A stretch of 64,000 nucleotides of DNA from Microbacterium halotolerans (GTDB taxonomy: Bacteria; Actinomycetota; Actinomycetes; Actinomycetales; Microbacteriaceae): NCBI RefSeq assembly GCF_003569805.1, contig NZ_KZ984051.1:971606-1035605 (forward strand), read 5' to 3'. Position 1 is the first letter of the stretch. Each line of letters opens with the position of its first letter. Of this stretch, positions 26,666-35,805 are shown piece after piece. Position numbers and translations under genes: made by a program. Under the pieces are notes generated by a model, which did no database searches, had not been told where the DNA came from, and saw only the letters and a list, made by a program, of their open reading frames with translations.

Positions 26666-27697
26666 TCAGCCGCCCGTGGAGCGTCTCACTACGAGCTCCG
26701 GTGGGAGAACGACCTGGCTGTGCTGGTGCGTTCGGTCGTGAGCGGAGTGCTCGATCAGCAGACGCGCGGCGATGCGCCCGAGCTCATCGATCGGCTGACG
26801 GATCGTCGTCATGGGCACGATCCAATCCTTGGCGACATCGATGTCGTCGTATCCGACGATCGCGATGTCCTCCGGAACACGCAGTCCGATGCCGGCGAAC
26901 GCGCGATACGCGCCGAAGGCGAGCATGTCGTTGCCGCAGAAGACGGCCGTCGGCCGGTCGTGTTCGAGCAGTCGCTCGGCGGCCGCGTGACCATCGCGGA
27001 TGCCGATGCCGGATGCGGAGATCTCGATGAGTGAGGCCGTCGGATCCATGCCGGTGTCGCGCAACTCGGCCCGTGCGCCGTCGACGCGATCGGCGAACTG
27101 CCGAAAGTGCGCCGGGCCGCCGATGAATGCCAGCTGCCGGTGTCCGCGTTCGACGAGGTGGCGCGCGGCGAGTCGCCCGCCCTGTCTGTTGTCGACCGAC
27201 ACGGAGCAGTGCGTGTCACCACCGTCGAAGTCGAGCAGCACGACGGGGAGCGAGCGCGGAAGCGCGCGATAGCGGGAGGCATCGATATCCGGCGTCGCCG
27301 GGGCGAGAAGGACGCCGCGCACGCCTTGCGCGGCGAGCATGCGCAGCAGTGCCGCCTCGCGTTCGAGGTCTCCGTCCGACGTGCTCAGCATGATCACATG
27401 ACCCGATTCCCGTACGGCGCGCTCGATCGCGTGCGCCGCCTCCGTGTAGAACGGGCTCTCGACGTCGAGGACGACGAGGCCGATGACCTCGCTCGGTGCG
27501 CCGGTCAGCATCCGGGCCTGCTGGTTCGGAACGTAGCCGAGCGCGGCGATCGCGGCGTTCACGCGATCGCGCGTGTGGGTACGGACCCGCTCCGGATGGT
27601 TCAGCGTGTTCGACACCGTTCCGCTCGAAACTCCCGCGTGTGCCGCGACATCGCGGATGTGAACGGCTCCGACGTGCGAACTCGTGTGTGTCCCCAT
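26666..27697 (-). CDS. LacI-family repressor of ABC importer operon 2
   Basis: 343 residues. The LacI helix-turn-helix and hinge occupy about 12-70 (HIRDVAAHAGVSSGTVSNTL then ALGYVPNQQARML), followed by a periplasmic-binding-like effector domain ending VGYDDIDVAKDWIVPMTTIRQP. It is divergent from the importer operon, and a perfect double operator lies in the 176-bp gap. Control of that operon, and of its own gene, is therefore strongly suggested. The inducer is unknown. Confidence 0.92.
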   Translation of the reverse strand: MGTHTSSHVGAVHIRDVAAHAGVSSGTVSNTLNHPERVRTHTRDRVNAAIAALGYVPNQQARMLTGAPSEVIGLVVLDVESPFYTEAAHAIERAVRESGHVIMLSTSDGDLEREAALLRMLAAQGVRGVLLAPATPDIDASRYRALPRSLPVVLLDFDGGDTHCSVSVDNRQGGRLAARHLVERGHRQLAFIGGPAHFRQFADRVDGARAELRDTGMDPTASLIEISASGIGIRDGHAAAERLLEHDRPTAVFCGNDMLAFGAYRAFAGIGLRVPEDIAIVGYDDIDVAKDWIVPMTTIRQPIDELGRIAARLLIEHSAHDRTHQHSQVVLPPELVVRRSTGG

Positions 27698-27733
27698 GGA
27701 TCAACCCTGTCTCAATGGATGAGGCCGGATCCC

Positions 27734-27762
27734 TTGTGAACCGCGACCGCATTCGTTAAGTT
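27734..27762 (+). promoter_or_regulatory. Promoter of ABC importer operon 2
   Basis: -35 TTGTGA (27734-27739) and -10 TAAGTT (27757-27762) are 17 nt apart. The operator begins at the last bases of the -10, so a bound repressor would cover the start site. Confidence 0.6.
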
Positions 27763-27793
27763 TAAAGCGCTTTAGAAATTAAAGCGCTTTAAA
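27761..27793. promoter_or_regulatory. Double LacI operator
   Basis: A perfectly symmetric 33-bp sequence made of two identical 12-bp palindromes TAAAGCGCTTTA (27763-27774 and 27780-27791) flanked by TT/AA and separated by GAAAT. Each has the central CG of LacI-family sites. The centres are 17 bp apart, about one and a half helical turns, so two repressor dimers would lie on different faces. The divergent LacI gene is the obvious source of the ligand. Confidence 0.85.
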
Positions 27794-27873
27794 CCTGCAT
27801 CACGCAACGGCGCGGGTGCCCCGACGTTCCGGGCACCGTGCCTCCGCAATCCACATCGATCTTGGAGGACACG

Positions 27874-28926
27874 ATGGTGAAGCAACGACGCTTCCTGGCA
27901 CCGGCGATCACAGCACTTGCGGTGATCGGGCTGGGGTTGGCCGCCTGCACCCCCGGTGGGCAGAGCAATGGCGGCGGGGACGAAGAACGCGAGGCCGGTG
28001 ACGGCGACTACACGATCGCGATCGTCCCGAAGGACTCGACGAACCCGTGGTTCGTGCGAATGGAGGAGGGCGTTGAGCGATACGCCGACGAATCAGGCAT
28101 GGACGTGTTCCAGCGCGGGCCGTCCGACACCGATGCGACCATGCAGGCGCAGGTGATCCAGGATCTCATCGCCCAGGATGTCGACGCGATCGGAGTGGTT
28201 CCCGTCGACCCTGCGGCGATCGAGAACGTGCTGAAGCAGGCGCTCGACGCCGGCATCGTCGTCGTCACCCACGAAGGCGCCAGCCAGCAGAACACGATGT
28301 ACGACATCGAAGCGTTCAACAACGACGAATACGGGGCGTTCATCATGGACAACCTCGCCGCGGCCATGGGCGAGGAAGGCCTGTACACGACCATGGTCGG
28401 ACACGTCACGAACGCCTCGCACAACGAGTGGGCGGACGGTGCGGTCGCGCGCCAGGAGGAGGCCTACCCTGACATGCAGCTTCTGGAGGAGACTCCTCGA
28501 GTCGAGTCTCAGGACGACGGCGAGGTCGCGTACCAGATGGCGAACCAGCTCCTGAAGGCGCACCCCGACCTCAAGGGCGTCGTGGGCACGTCGTCCTTCG
28601 ACGCGCCAGGTGTGGCCAGAGCGATCGAGGAGAACGGGCTGATCGGCGAGGTCTTCGCCAGCGGCACTGGTATGCCGGCGGACAACAAGGAGATTCTCGA
28701 GAAGGGCATCGTCAAGTCGCTCACGCTCTGGGACCCGGCCGGTGCTGGGTACGCACTCGCCTCGCTCGCGACGAAGATCCTTGACGGAGAAGAGGTCGCG
28801 GACGGCATCGACCTGGGCGTCGAGGGCTACGAGGACATGCAGTTCGCCGAGGGCAGCGACACTGTGCTCGAGGGAAACGGATGGATCGAGATCAACGCCG
28901 ACAACGTCGAAGACTTCGGCTTCTGA
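27874..28926 (+). CDS. Sugar ABC transporter substrate-binding lipoprotein 2
   Basis: 350-residue lipoprotein with lipobox GLAAC, a short charged linker and a ribose-binding-type two-lobe domain (YTIAIVPKDSTNPWFVRMEE at its start, TLWDPAGAGYALASLA near the end). GGAGG lies six bases before ATG 27874. First gene of an operon with its own ATPase and two permeases. The adjacent RpiB-like isomerase suggests a pentose, tetrose or rare hexose, but the ligand cannot be read from sequence. Confidence 0.88.
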   Translation: MVKQRRFLAPAITALAVIGLGLAACTPGGQSNGGGDEEREAGDGDYTIAIVPKDSTNPWFVRMEEGVERYADESGMDVFQRGPSDTDATMQAQVIQDLIAQDVDAIGVVPVDPAAIENVLKQALDAGIVVVTHEGASQQNTMYDIEAFNNDEYGAFIMDNLAAAMGEEGLYTTMVGHVTNASHNEWADGAVARQEEAYPDMQLLEETPRVESQDDGEVAYQMANQLLKAHPDLKGVVGTSSFDAPGVARAIEENGLIGEVFASGTGMPADNKEILEKGIVKSLTLWDPAGAGYALASLATKILDGEEVADGIDLGVEGYEDMQFAEGSDTVLEGNGWIEINADNVEDFGF

Positions 28927-28934
28927 CCTTCACG

Positions 28935-28964
28935 GGCGGCCGGTGAACAGCAGCACCGGCCGCC
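28935..28964 (+). terminator. Attenuating hairpin between binding protein and ATPase genes
   Basis: GGCGGCCGGTG (28935-28945) pairs perfectly with CACCGGCCGCC (28954-28964) around an 8-nt loop, 9 nt after the binding-protein stop. Hairpins here commonly make the binding protein more abundant than the membrane components by protecting the upstream mRNA or ending part of the transcripts. Confidence 0.65.
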
Positions 28965-28993
28965 TCCGACCCTTCCTGAAGGGAATGCTCACC

Positions 28994-30502
28994 GTGGACA
29001 ACATCATCGCTCTGCGCAACATCCGCAAGGCCTTCTCTGGGGTGCAGGCCCTCGACGACATCACGCTCGAGATCGCGCCGGGCGAGGTGCACTGCCTCGC
29101 TGGAGAGAACGGAAGCGGGAAATCGACACTCATCAAAGTGCTGTCGGGAGTGCACGCGCCCGACAGCGGTGAGATCGTGCTCGGGGATCACTCTTTCCGT
29201 TCGCTCACACCGGGAGAAGCGATCTCCCAGGGCGTGCAGGTGATCTACCAGGACTTCTCCGTCTTCCCGAACCTCACCGTGCTCGAGAACCTCGCCTTCA
29301 CCTCCGAGATCTCGGAGCGCCGGAAGTTCATCAGCTGGCGGCGCATGCGCCGCATCGCCGAAGAGGCGCTGAAGAAGATCGGCGTGGACATCGACCTGAG
29401 CGCACGCGTCGACTCGCTGTCCGTCGCTCAGAAACAGCTCGTCGCTATCGCCCGTGCCCTCATGAACGACGCACGACTGCTGGTCCTCGACGAACCGACC
29501 ACCGCCCTCACCAAGCGGGAGGTCGACCGCCTGTTCGGGATCATCGGCGAGCTCACCTCGCGTGGAGTGGCGATTCTCTTCGTCAGCCACAAGCTGGATG
29601 AGGTCTTCGAGATCAGCCAGAGATTCACGATCATCCGCAACGGAAAGCACGTGATCACCTGCCTTCCGGAGGAGCTGGACAGGAAGAGCTTCTCCTCGTA
29701 CATGACGGGCCGCGAGTTCGACCAGACTCCGTTCGAGCCAGCAGATGTCGCCGATGCGCCGGTTCTCGAGCTCGAAGGGCTCGGCATCGCAGGCGCCTTC
29801 GAAGATGTGAGCCTCTCATTGCATCCCGGCGAGATCCTCGGGATCACGGGGCTGCTCGGTTCGGGCAGGACCGAGCTCGCCCTTTCGATGTTCGGGGTGC
29901 TGCGGCACGACACGGGTCGGATCCTGCTCGACGGGCGTCCGGTCGCATTGAGGAGCGTGCGCGACGCGATCGCGCACGACATCGCCTACGTTCCCGAGGA
30001 CCGGCTCACGGAGGGACTCGCGCTGGAACGGTCGATCGGCAAGAACATCACCATCCCGGTGATCGATCGCTTCGTCTCGCGCCTCGGCCTGCTCAGCGGG
30101 AAGCGCCTCGGCGCGGAGGCGGAGCGATGGGTCGATCGTCTGCGGATCGCCACTCCGTCGCCGGACAATGCCGTCAGCACGCTCTCGGGCGGAAACCAGC
30201 AGCGGGTCGTCCTGGCGAAGTGGCTGGCGACAGATCCGCGCATCCTGATCCTCAACGGGCCGACCGTGGGTGTCGACATCGGATCCAAGCACGACATTCA
30301 TCAGGTGCTGCGGGGCCTCGCCGCGGACGGCCTCGCCGTGGTGATCATCTCGGATGACATACCGGAGGTGCTCGAGAACTGCAGTCGGGTGCTCGTGATG
30401 AGGGCAGGCCGGATAACCCACCACGTCGAGCCTCGTGAGACCAGCGAACAGGAGCTGTCCGAATACATGTCGGAGGACATCGTCGAGGAGGTGAGCCGAT
30501 GA
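28994..30502 (+). CDS. RbsA-type double-domain sugar ABC transporter ATPase 2
   Basis: 502 residues. NBD1 is complete: Walker A GENGSGKST, signature LSVAQKQLV, Walker B LLVLDEPTTAL. NBD2 is degenerate: Walker A reads GLLGSGRTE and Walker B reads LILNGPTVGVD, so the catalytic glutamate and its neighbour aspartate are replaced by Gly and Asn. Only one site is then likely to hydrolyse ATP. I chose GTG 28994, nine bases after AAGGGA; ATG 28985 abuts that site. The stop overlaps the permease start. Confidence 0.9.
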   Translation: MDNIIALRNIRKAFSGVQALDDITLEIAPGEVHCLAGENGSGKSTLIKVLSGVHAPDSGEIVLGDHSFRSLTPGEAISQGVQVIYQDFSVFPNLTVLENLAFTSEISERRKFISWRRMRRIAEEALKKIGVDIDLSARVDSLSVAQKQLVAIARALMNDARLLVLDEPTTALTKREVDRLFGIIGELTSRGVAILFVSHKLDEVFEISQRFTIIRNGKHVITCLPEELDRKSFSSYMTGREFDQTPFEPADVADAPVLELEGLGIAGAFEDVSLSLHPGEILGITGLLGSGRTELALSMFGVLRHDTGRILLDGRPVALRSVRDAIAHDIAYVPEDRLTEGLALERSIGKNITIPVIDRFVSRLGLLSGKRLGAEAERWVDRLRIATPSPDNAVSTLSGGNQQRVVLAKWLATDPRILILNGPTVGVDIGSKHDIHQVLRGLAADGLAVVIISDDIPEVLENCSRVLVMRAGRITHHVEPRETSEQELSEYMSEDIVEEVSR

Positions 30503-31518
30503 ACGTGCGCGTCGCGGCACGGAAGGTCGTGCGTCAGAACGAGTTCTACATCCTGCTCGTCATCGTCGCGCTCTCGATGGCGATCCAGATGCGAAGCGGC
30601 CTGTTCTTCACAGCCAACAACCTCGTCGATCTTGCGGGGGCGATGGTCGTTCCCGGAATCTTCGCCGTCGGCACGTTCATGGTCCTGGTGTCGGGCGGAA
30701 TCGACGTCTCGTTCCCTGCGCTGGCCTCGCTCGCCGTCTACGCGACGACGCGCATCCTCGTCGACGCCGGCTGGCAGGGCGGTCTCTGGCTTCCCCTGCT
30801 TCTCGTCGTCGGCATCGCGGCTGTGCTCGGCGCGTTCAACGGACTGTTCACGGCGTCCATCGCGATTCCCGTGCTGATCATCACCCTCGGCACGGCGAAC
30901 GTGTTCACGGGGTTCATGCAGGGTGCGCTGTCGTCCGTGCAGATCCCCAACATCCCGCAGGCCATGGCGGAGTTCGGCCGTGCGTCGCTGTTCGTGACCG
31001 AGAATCCGCAGACGGGGCATCTCGCGCGCCTGCCCGTGGCGTTCCTCCTGCTCGTGCTGATCGTGGCGCTCGCCTTCGTCGTGATGCGATTCACGACCTT
31101 CGGCCGATCGATCTATGCCATCGGCGGCGATGAGAGCTCCGCTGCGCGCGCCGGTGTCAATGTGCGGCGGACGAAGTTCCTGCTCTACGTCATCGCGGGC
31201 GTGCTGGCGGGAATCGCCGGTCTCGTACGCACCAGCATGATGGGCCAGATGCACCCGACGAACCTGCTCGGCATGGAACTCATGGTCATCGCGGCCGTGG
31301 TGCTCGGCGGAGCGGCCATCACCGGAGGGCGAGGCACGCTGACGGGGGCGATGCTCGGCACGCTGCTCATCGTGATCGTGCAGAACAGCATGATCCTGCT
31401 CGGCATCCCGACGATCTGGCAGAGCATCGCGCTCGGTGTTCTGATCCTCGTCGGAACAGGGATCTCGGCCGTGCAGATCACCAGATCCCGTCGAGGACAA
31501 GGGGCGTTGCTGTCATGA
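30499..31518 (+). CDS. Sugar ABC transporter permease 2A (RbsC family)
   Basis: 339 residues with about ten membrane helices and the ATPase-contact loop GVNVRRTKFLLYVIAGVLAG. Its ATG overlaps the ATPase stop (ATGA). The next permease starts 41 bp after this gene. Confidence 0.92.
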   Translation: MNVRVAARKVVRQNEFYILLVIVALSMAIQMRSGLFFTANNLVDLAGAMVVPGIFAVGTFMVLVSGGIDVSFPALASLAVYATTRILVDAGWQGGLWLPLLLVVGIAAVLGAFNGLFTASIAIPVLIITLGTANVFTGFMQGALSSVQIPNIPQAMAEFGRASLFVTENPQTGHLARLPVAFLLLVLIVALAFVVMRFTTFGRSIYAIGGDESSAARAGVNVRRTKFLLYVIAGVLAGIAGLVRTSMMGQMHPTNLLGMELMVIAAVVLGGAAITGGRGTLTGAMLGTLLIVIVQNSMILLGIPTIWQSIALGVLILVGTGISAVQITRSRRGQGALLS

Positions 31519-31558
31519 TCGCGAACACTCAAATGTCAGCCGATCGCGAGGAGCCGTT

Positions 31559-32614
31559 GTGACCACCACCATGATTCCCACCTCTCACACGCCTCGCGTG
31601 CTGAAGGGCGTGCTTCGAGACGCGCACGTCGCGCGGCTCGCCGCCGTGCTGCTCCTGCTCCTGGTGTTCTTCGCCGTCGTGAAATGGCAGAACTTCAGCT
31701 CCATCGTCACCTGGCAGGCGATGGCCGTGCAGTTCCCGGAGTTCGGGCTCCTCGCCCTCGGAGTGATGCTGACGATGGTGCTCGGCGGTATCGACCTTTC
31801 CGTCGTCGGCACGGCGAACATGACCGCGATCGCCAGTGCCATGCTGATGCTCCAGATCGCTCCGGCAGGATCCGGATCGTCCGCGGGGTTCCTCGCACTC
31901 GGCGCGGCGGTCGCCTTCTCACTCGTGCTCGGTGCGGTGGCCGGGGCGCTGAACGGCTTCCTCGTCGCCAAGGTGAGGATCCCCGCGATCCTGGTCACCC
32001 TCGGCACATTCGAGCTGTTCACAGGCATCGGGCTCGTGCTCAGCGACGGGAAGCCGATCTCCGGCATGCCGCCCGAATACGCCTACGTGATGGGCAGCCG
32101 GATCGCGGGCTACGTTCCGATGGTGCTGGTCATCTTCGTGATCGGGGCCGTGCTCATCTGGTTCCTCATGAACCGCACGGCGTTCGGCACGAAGCTCTAC
32201 ATGCTCGGGTCGAATGAGACCGCGGCGACCCTGAGCGGGCTCAAGCGCACAAGCCTGATCGTGCGCACCTACATGCTGTCCGGTCTGTTCGCCGCATCGG
32301 CCGGACTCGTGATGCTTGCCAACTACAACTCGGCGAAGGCCGACTACGGCACGACGTACACGCTGCTGGCCATTCTCATCGTCGTGCTCGGCGGCATCAA
32401 TCCGAACGGCGGCACGGGGCGCCTGGCAGGCATCGTGCTCGCGGTCATCGTGCTGCAGGTGCTCTCCTCCCTGTTGAACACCTTCCCCGATGTGAGCAAT
32501 TTCTACCGACCGCTCATCTGGGGCGGGGTGCTGCTGCTCGTGATCGTGGTCAATCAGTGGGACGGGCGAGGGAATCTCTCCAGAATGCTGCGGTGGAGAG
32601 GACGTGCATCATGA
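31559..32614 (+). CDS. Sugar ABC transporter permease 2B (RbsC family)
   Basis: 351 residues with about ten helices and contact loop GLKRTSLIVRTYMLSGLFAA. Start GTG 31559 with GAGGAG about seven bases upstream. The stop overlaps the isomerase start (ATGA), binding the isomerase into the transporter operon. Confidence 0.92.
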   Translation: MTTTMIPTSHTPRVLKGVLRDAHVARLAAVLLLLLVFFAVVKWQNFSSIVTWQAMAVQFPEFGLLALGVMLTMVLGGIDLSVVGTANMTAIASAMLMLQIAPAGSGSSAGFLALGAAVAFSLVLGAVAGALNGFLVAKVRIPAILVTLGTFELFTGIGLVLSDGKPISGMPPEYAYVMGSRIAGYVPMVLVIFVIGAVLIWFLMNRTAFGTKLYMLGSNETAATLSGLKRTSLIVRTYMLSGLFAASAGLVMLANYNSAKADYGTTYTLLAILIVVLGGINPNGGTGRLAGIVLAVIVLQVLSSLLNTFPDVSNFYRPLIWGGVLLLVIVVNQWDGRGNLSRMLRWRGRAS

Positions 32615-33174
32615 GCGATTCAGAGGATCGGCGGGTCGTGCTCGGTGCCGACTTCGCGGGATTCTCGCTGAAGGAAGCAGTGAAGTCGCACCTGATCGAA
32701 CGAGGCTGGCAGGTCGACGACCTCACGCCGACCCTCGATGAGGCGGACATGTATCACAGGGTCGGTTTCCTGATCGGCGCGCAGATCTCGGAGGGACGCT
32801 ACGAGAAGGCTCTCGCATTCTGCGGCTCGGGCATGGGCATCCACGTCGCTGCGAGCAAGTGCCCGCACGTGCACGCAGCGGTCTGTGAGACGGTGCAGAG
32901 CGCACTGCGGGCGGCGACCGCGAACAACTGCAATGTCCTCGCGATGGGGGCGTTCTACGTCGCACCCCGCCTCGGGCGGGCGATGGCCGATGCCTTCCTC
33001 GAGCATTCCCTCGGTGACGGATACGAGGAATGGGAGGGGTTCCGCGAGTACCACCAGATCGGCTACGACGAGTGCGAGCGATTCGACTACGCGGCGTACC
33101 GCGACAACGGCTTCCGCGTCGTCGAACCGCGCGAGGCAGTGCTGGGGCCGGAGCCTCGAGGGCTCGCTTTCTGA
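32611..33174 (+). CDS. RpiB/LacA/LacB-family sugar-phosphate isomerase
   Basis: 187 residues. GADFAGFSLK (12-21) is the substrate loop; classic RpiB has Asp-His here, but this protein has Asp-Phe. FCGSGMGIHVAASK carries the active-site Cys71. It is about 40 residues longer than E. coli RpiB, with an acidic, aromatic C-terminal tail (EYHQIGYDECERFDYAAY). Longer members include erythrulose-phosphate isomerases of erythritol pathways. So the imported sugar may not be ribose or allose. ATG 32611 is coupled to the permease stop. Confidence 0.82.
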   Translation: MSDSEDRRVVLGADFAGFSLKEAVKSHLIERGWQVDDLTPTLDEADMYHRVGFLIGAQISEGRYEKALAFCGSGMGIHVAASKCPHVHAAVCETVQSALRAATANNCNVLAMGAFYVAPRLGRAMADAFLEHSLGDGYEEWEGFREYHQIGYDECERFDYAAYRDNGFRVVEPREAVLGPEPRGLAF

Positions 33175-33195
33175 ACGGCGACAAAGGAGACAGCA

Positions 33196-33948
33196 ATGGC
33201 AAAGGTTCTGCTGGCCGGTGAGTCGTGGTCGACGACGACAGTGCACACGAAGGGCTTCGACAGCTTCACGACGTCGGGGTACGACGAGGGCGGTGGTGCG
33301 TTCATCGCCGCCCTCGAAGCCGCGAGACACGAGGTGGCCTACCTTCCTAACCACCACGCGGCCAGCCGATTCCCTCGCACCGCCGATGAGCTGGCCGAGT
33401 ATGACGTCGTCGTGCTCAGCGATATCGGTGCGAATACGCTCCTCCTCCCGCCAGAGGTGTTCGAGCGCGGCAAGCGTGCACCCAACCGCCTTGACGTGCT
33501 CGCAGACTGGGTGCGGTCGGGCGGCGGGATTCTCATGGTCGGTGGGTATCTGACGTTTCAGGGCATCGAAGCGAAGGCCAACTATCGCAGCACCGCGATC
33601 GCCGATGTGCTGCCGGTGGAGATGGAGACGGGCGACGACCGAGAGGAAGCACCGCAAGGGCTTGTGCCGCGCGTCGTCGTCGACGCCCATCCCGCGCTCG
33701 CGCAGGTCGAGGGGGAATGGCCCGCCCTGCTCGGCTACCAGCGTCTCACCCCGCGTGACGAGTCGCGGGTCCTCGTTGATATCGGCGACCATCCGCTCCT
33801 CGTCGTCGGCGAGGCGGGGGCAGGACGCTCGGCCGCCTTCGCCAGCGACATGGGGCCGCACTGGATGCCGGCCGAAGCTGTCGAATGGGCGGGCTACGCG
33901 CCGCTGTGGGCGCGGTTGGTCGAATGGCTCGCAGGCGAGAGCACGTGA
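33196..33948 (+). CDS. GATase1-like protein (PF07090/DUF1355 type)
   Basis: 250 residues with a class I glutamine-amidotransferase-like fold. It starts AKVLLAGESWSTTTVHTKGFD and contains SDIGANTLLLPP and the family hallmark LMVGGYLTFQGI. No catalytic Cys stands at the nucleophile elbow, as in other members, so amidotransfer is unlikely. The family frequently accompanies sugar ABC importers, but its biochemical role is not established. It is last in operon 2, 21 bp after the isomerase, with AAAGGAG before the start. Confidence 0.75.
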   Translation: MAKVLLAGESWSTTTVHTKGFDSFTTSGYDEGGGAFIAALEAARHEVAYLPNHHAASRFPRTADELAEYDVVVLSDIGANTLLLPPEVFERGKRAPNRLDVLADWVRSGGGILMVGGYLTFQGIEAKANYRSTAIADVLPVEMETGDDREEAPQGLVPRVVVDAHPALAQVEGEWPALLGYQRLTPRDESRVLVDIGDHPLLVVGEAGAGRSAAFASDMGPHWMPAEAVEWAGYAPLWARLVEWLAGEST

Positions 33949-33988
33949 CGGATGGACGTGCGCTGGTCGGCATGACAGTGATGCGTGT

Positions 33989-34450
33989 TCAGCCGCCTCC
34001 GACCTCGAATCGGTCGGGCGGGTGCCCGCCTGGCGTCGGGTAGAGGAACAGGATCTTCAGCTGCTCCTTCTCGTTCGCACGGAAGCCGTGGGCGCCGTCG
34101 GCATGTGCGGGGCTCAGCACTGCGCCTCCCGGAGCGATCGGCGTCTCGCCGCCGAGGGAGTCGAGAGCGACGCCTGACCCGCTGACGACGTACTGGAACT
34201 CGAACTGCGAGTGGTAGTGCAGCGTGATCGTCACACCGGGTTCCAGCGTGACGATCCCGCCGTACATGTCGGCGCCGTCAGTGGCACCGCTGACGATCAG
34301 CTCGACGCTCGTTCCCGGATAGTCGGGTGGCTGAGTCTGTCGGGCATCCGGGCCGATGTAGACAGAGACGGGTCCGCTGGCGCCCTCTTCCGCAGTCACG
34401 CGGATGCCTTGCGACGAAGAAGCGGTCGGACGGAAGTCTGCATGGAACAT
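33989..34450 (-). CDS. Cupin-domain protein
   Basis: 153 residues with one cupin barrel (about 40-140). Metal-binding motif 1 is seen as GVTITLHYHSQFEFQYVVSG (His-x-His and Glu) and motif 2 around SPAHADGAHGFRAN. It could be a small sugar-modifying enzyme, an isomerase-like or epimerase-like cupin, or a sensor. It converges on the GATase gene 40 bp away and lies downstream of rhaI in the same direction, separated by a strong terminator. The ribosome site is poor and the start is uncertain. Confidence 0.7.
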   Translation of the reverse strand: MFHADFRPTASSSQGIRVTAEEGASGPVSVYIGPDARQTQPPDYPGTSVELIVSGATDGADMYGGIVTLEPGVTITLHYHSQFEFQYVVSGSGVALDSLGGETPIAPGGAVLSPAHADGAHGFRANEKEQLKILFLYPTPGGHPPDRFEVGGG

Positions 34451-34521
34451 CCCCTGGCTCGTGACGACGGTGTCTGTGGATGAGGATACGCCTATCGGCT
34501 GCCCGCTCGAAGCGCGACGAT

Positions 34522-34552
34522 GAAGGGCCGCGGTCGGAGCCGCGGGCCCTTC
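34522..34552 (-). terminator. Terminator hairpin after rhaI
   Basis: GAAGGGCCGCGG (34522-34533) pairs with CCGCGGGCCCTTC (34540-34552) with a single bulged G and a 6-nt loop. It lies 15 nt beyond the rhaI stop on the minus strand. Confidence 0.75.
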
Positions 34553-34567
34553 ACCTCCGGATGTCGG

Positions 34568-35731
34568 TCAGGCGCCCCAGCCGGCCTGCTGGCCGCCGAC
34601 GCGGTCGGCCTCGATCTTCTCCTGGTAGCCGGAGCCGAGGTGCGCATGCATCGGGTCGGCGGGCAGACCCCGGCACTCACGCCACTCGGCGAGCTGCGGA
34701 CGCACGTCGGTGTAGAACGCGTCCATGAACACCTGGTTCGCGGCGAGCACGTCGCCGGCCACCTGAGCGGTGCGCAGCTTCTCGGTGTCGACGAGCAGAG
34801 CGCGGGCGGTCATCTCCTGCACGTTCAGCACCGAGCGGATCTGGCCGAGGATCTTGTTCTCGACGTTGTGGCACTGGTCGAGCATGAACTGCACGTCGGG
34901 GTTGTTCAGCCCGCCGCCGCGGACGACCTCGAACACGATACGGAACAGCTGGAAAGGGTCGGCCGCGCCGACGATGAGGTCGTCGTCGGCGTAGAAGCGG
35001 CTGTTGAAGTCGAACGAGCCGAGCTTGCCGAGACGCAGCAGCTGCATCACGATGAACTCGATGTTCGTGCCTGGCGCATGGTGGCCCGTGTCGAGGCAGA
35101 CCATCGCCTTCTCGCCGAGCGCCGAGACCTGCGCGTAGGAGGTGCCCCAGTCGGGAACGTCGGTGTGGTAGAATGCCGGCTCGAAGAACTTGTACTCGAG
35201 CACGAGGCGCTGATCGTCGCCGAGGCGCGCGTAGATCTCCTGCAGCGACTCGTGCAGGCGATCCTGGCGGCCGCGCATGTCGGCCTGACCCGGGTAGTTC
35301 GAACCCTCGGCGAGCCAGATCTTCAGGTCGCGTGACCCGGTCGCGTCCATCACATCGATGCATGCGAGGTGGTGGTCGATCGCCTTCCGGCGCACCGAGA
35401 CGTCTTCGTGCGTGAGCGCGCCGAACTTGTACTCGTCGTCCTGGAACGTGTTCGAGTTGACCGTGCCGAGCTGCACGCCCTCGTCCTCCGCGTGCTTGCG
35501 CAGGTCGGCGAAATCGCCCATATCCCACGGGATGTGCAGCGCGACGGCCGGTGCGAGACCGGTCAGTCGGTGCACCTGGGCCGCGTCGGAGATCTTCTCG
35601 AACGGGTCGCGCGGGGTGCCAGGCGTGCCGAACACTTTGAAACGGGTGCCCGAATTGCCGAAGGCCCAGCTCGGCAGCTCGATGGCCTGCGCTTCGAGCG
35701 ATGCGAGGTGTTCGGGGGAGAGCGTGCTCAT
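34568..35731 (-). CDS. rhaI: L-rhamnose isomerase
   Basis: 387-residue TIM-barrel isomerase of the Pseudomonas-stutzeri/RhaI type, converting L-rhamnose to L-rhamnulose with divalent metal. Visible metal and substrate residues include EYKFFEPAFYHTDVPDWG (Glu and His ligands), CLDTGHHAPGTNIEF and FDFNSRFYADDDL. It feeds RhaB and RhaEW encoded 22-25 kb upstream. Start ATG 35731; GTG 35740, four bases after AAAGG, is equally plausible. An operator-like palindrome lies in its promoter and a LacI gene is divergent. Confidence 0.93.
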   Translation of the reverse strand: MSTLSPEHLASLEAQAIELPSWAFGNSGTRFKVFGTPGTPRDPFEKISDAAQVHRLTGLAPAVALHIPWDMGDFADLRKHAEDEGVQLGTVNSNTFQDDEYKFGALTHEDVSVRRKAIDHHLACIDVMDATGSRDLKIWLAEGSNYPGQADMRGRQDRLHESLQEIYARLGDDQRLVLEYKFFEPAFYHTDVPDWGTSYAQVSALGEKAMVCLDTGHHAPGTNIEFIVMQLLRLGKLGSFDFNSRFYADDDLIVGAADPFQLFRIVFEVVRGGGLNNPDVQFMLDQCHNVENKILGQIRSVLNVQEMTARALLVDTEKLRTAQVAGDVLAANQVFMDAFYTDVRPQLAEWRECRGLPADPMHAHLGSGYQEKIEADRVGGQQAGWGA

Positions 35732-35805
35732 GACGATCACCGTGCCTTTCACAGTCGTGGGGGGCGCGACGAGGCGGGCAGGCCTGGAGACCCTCGTCGC
35801 TGTGG

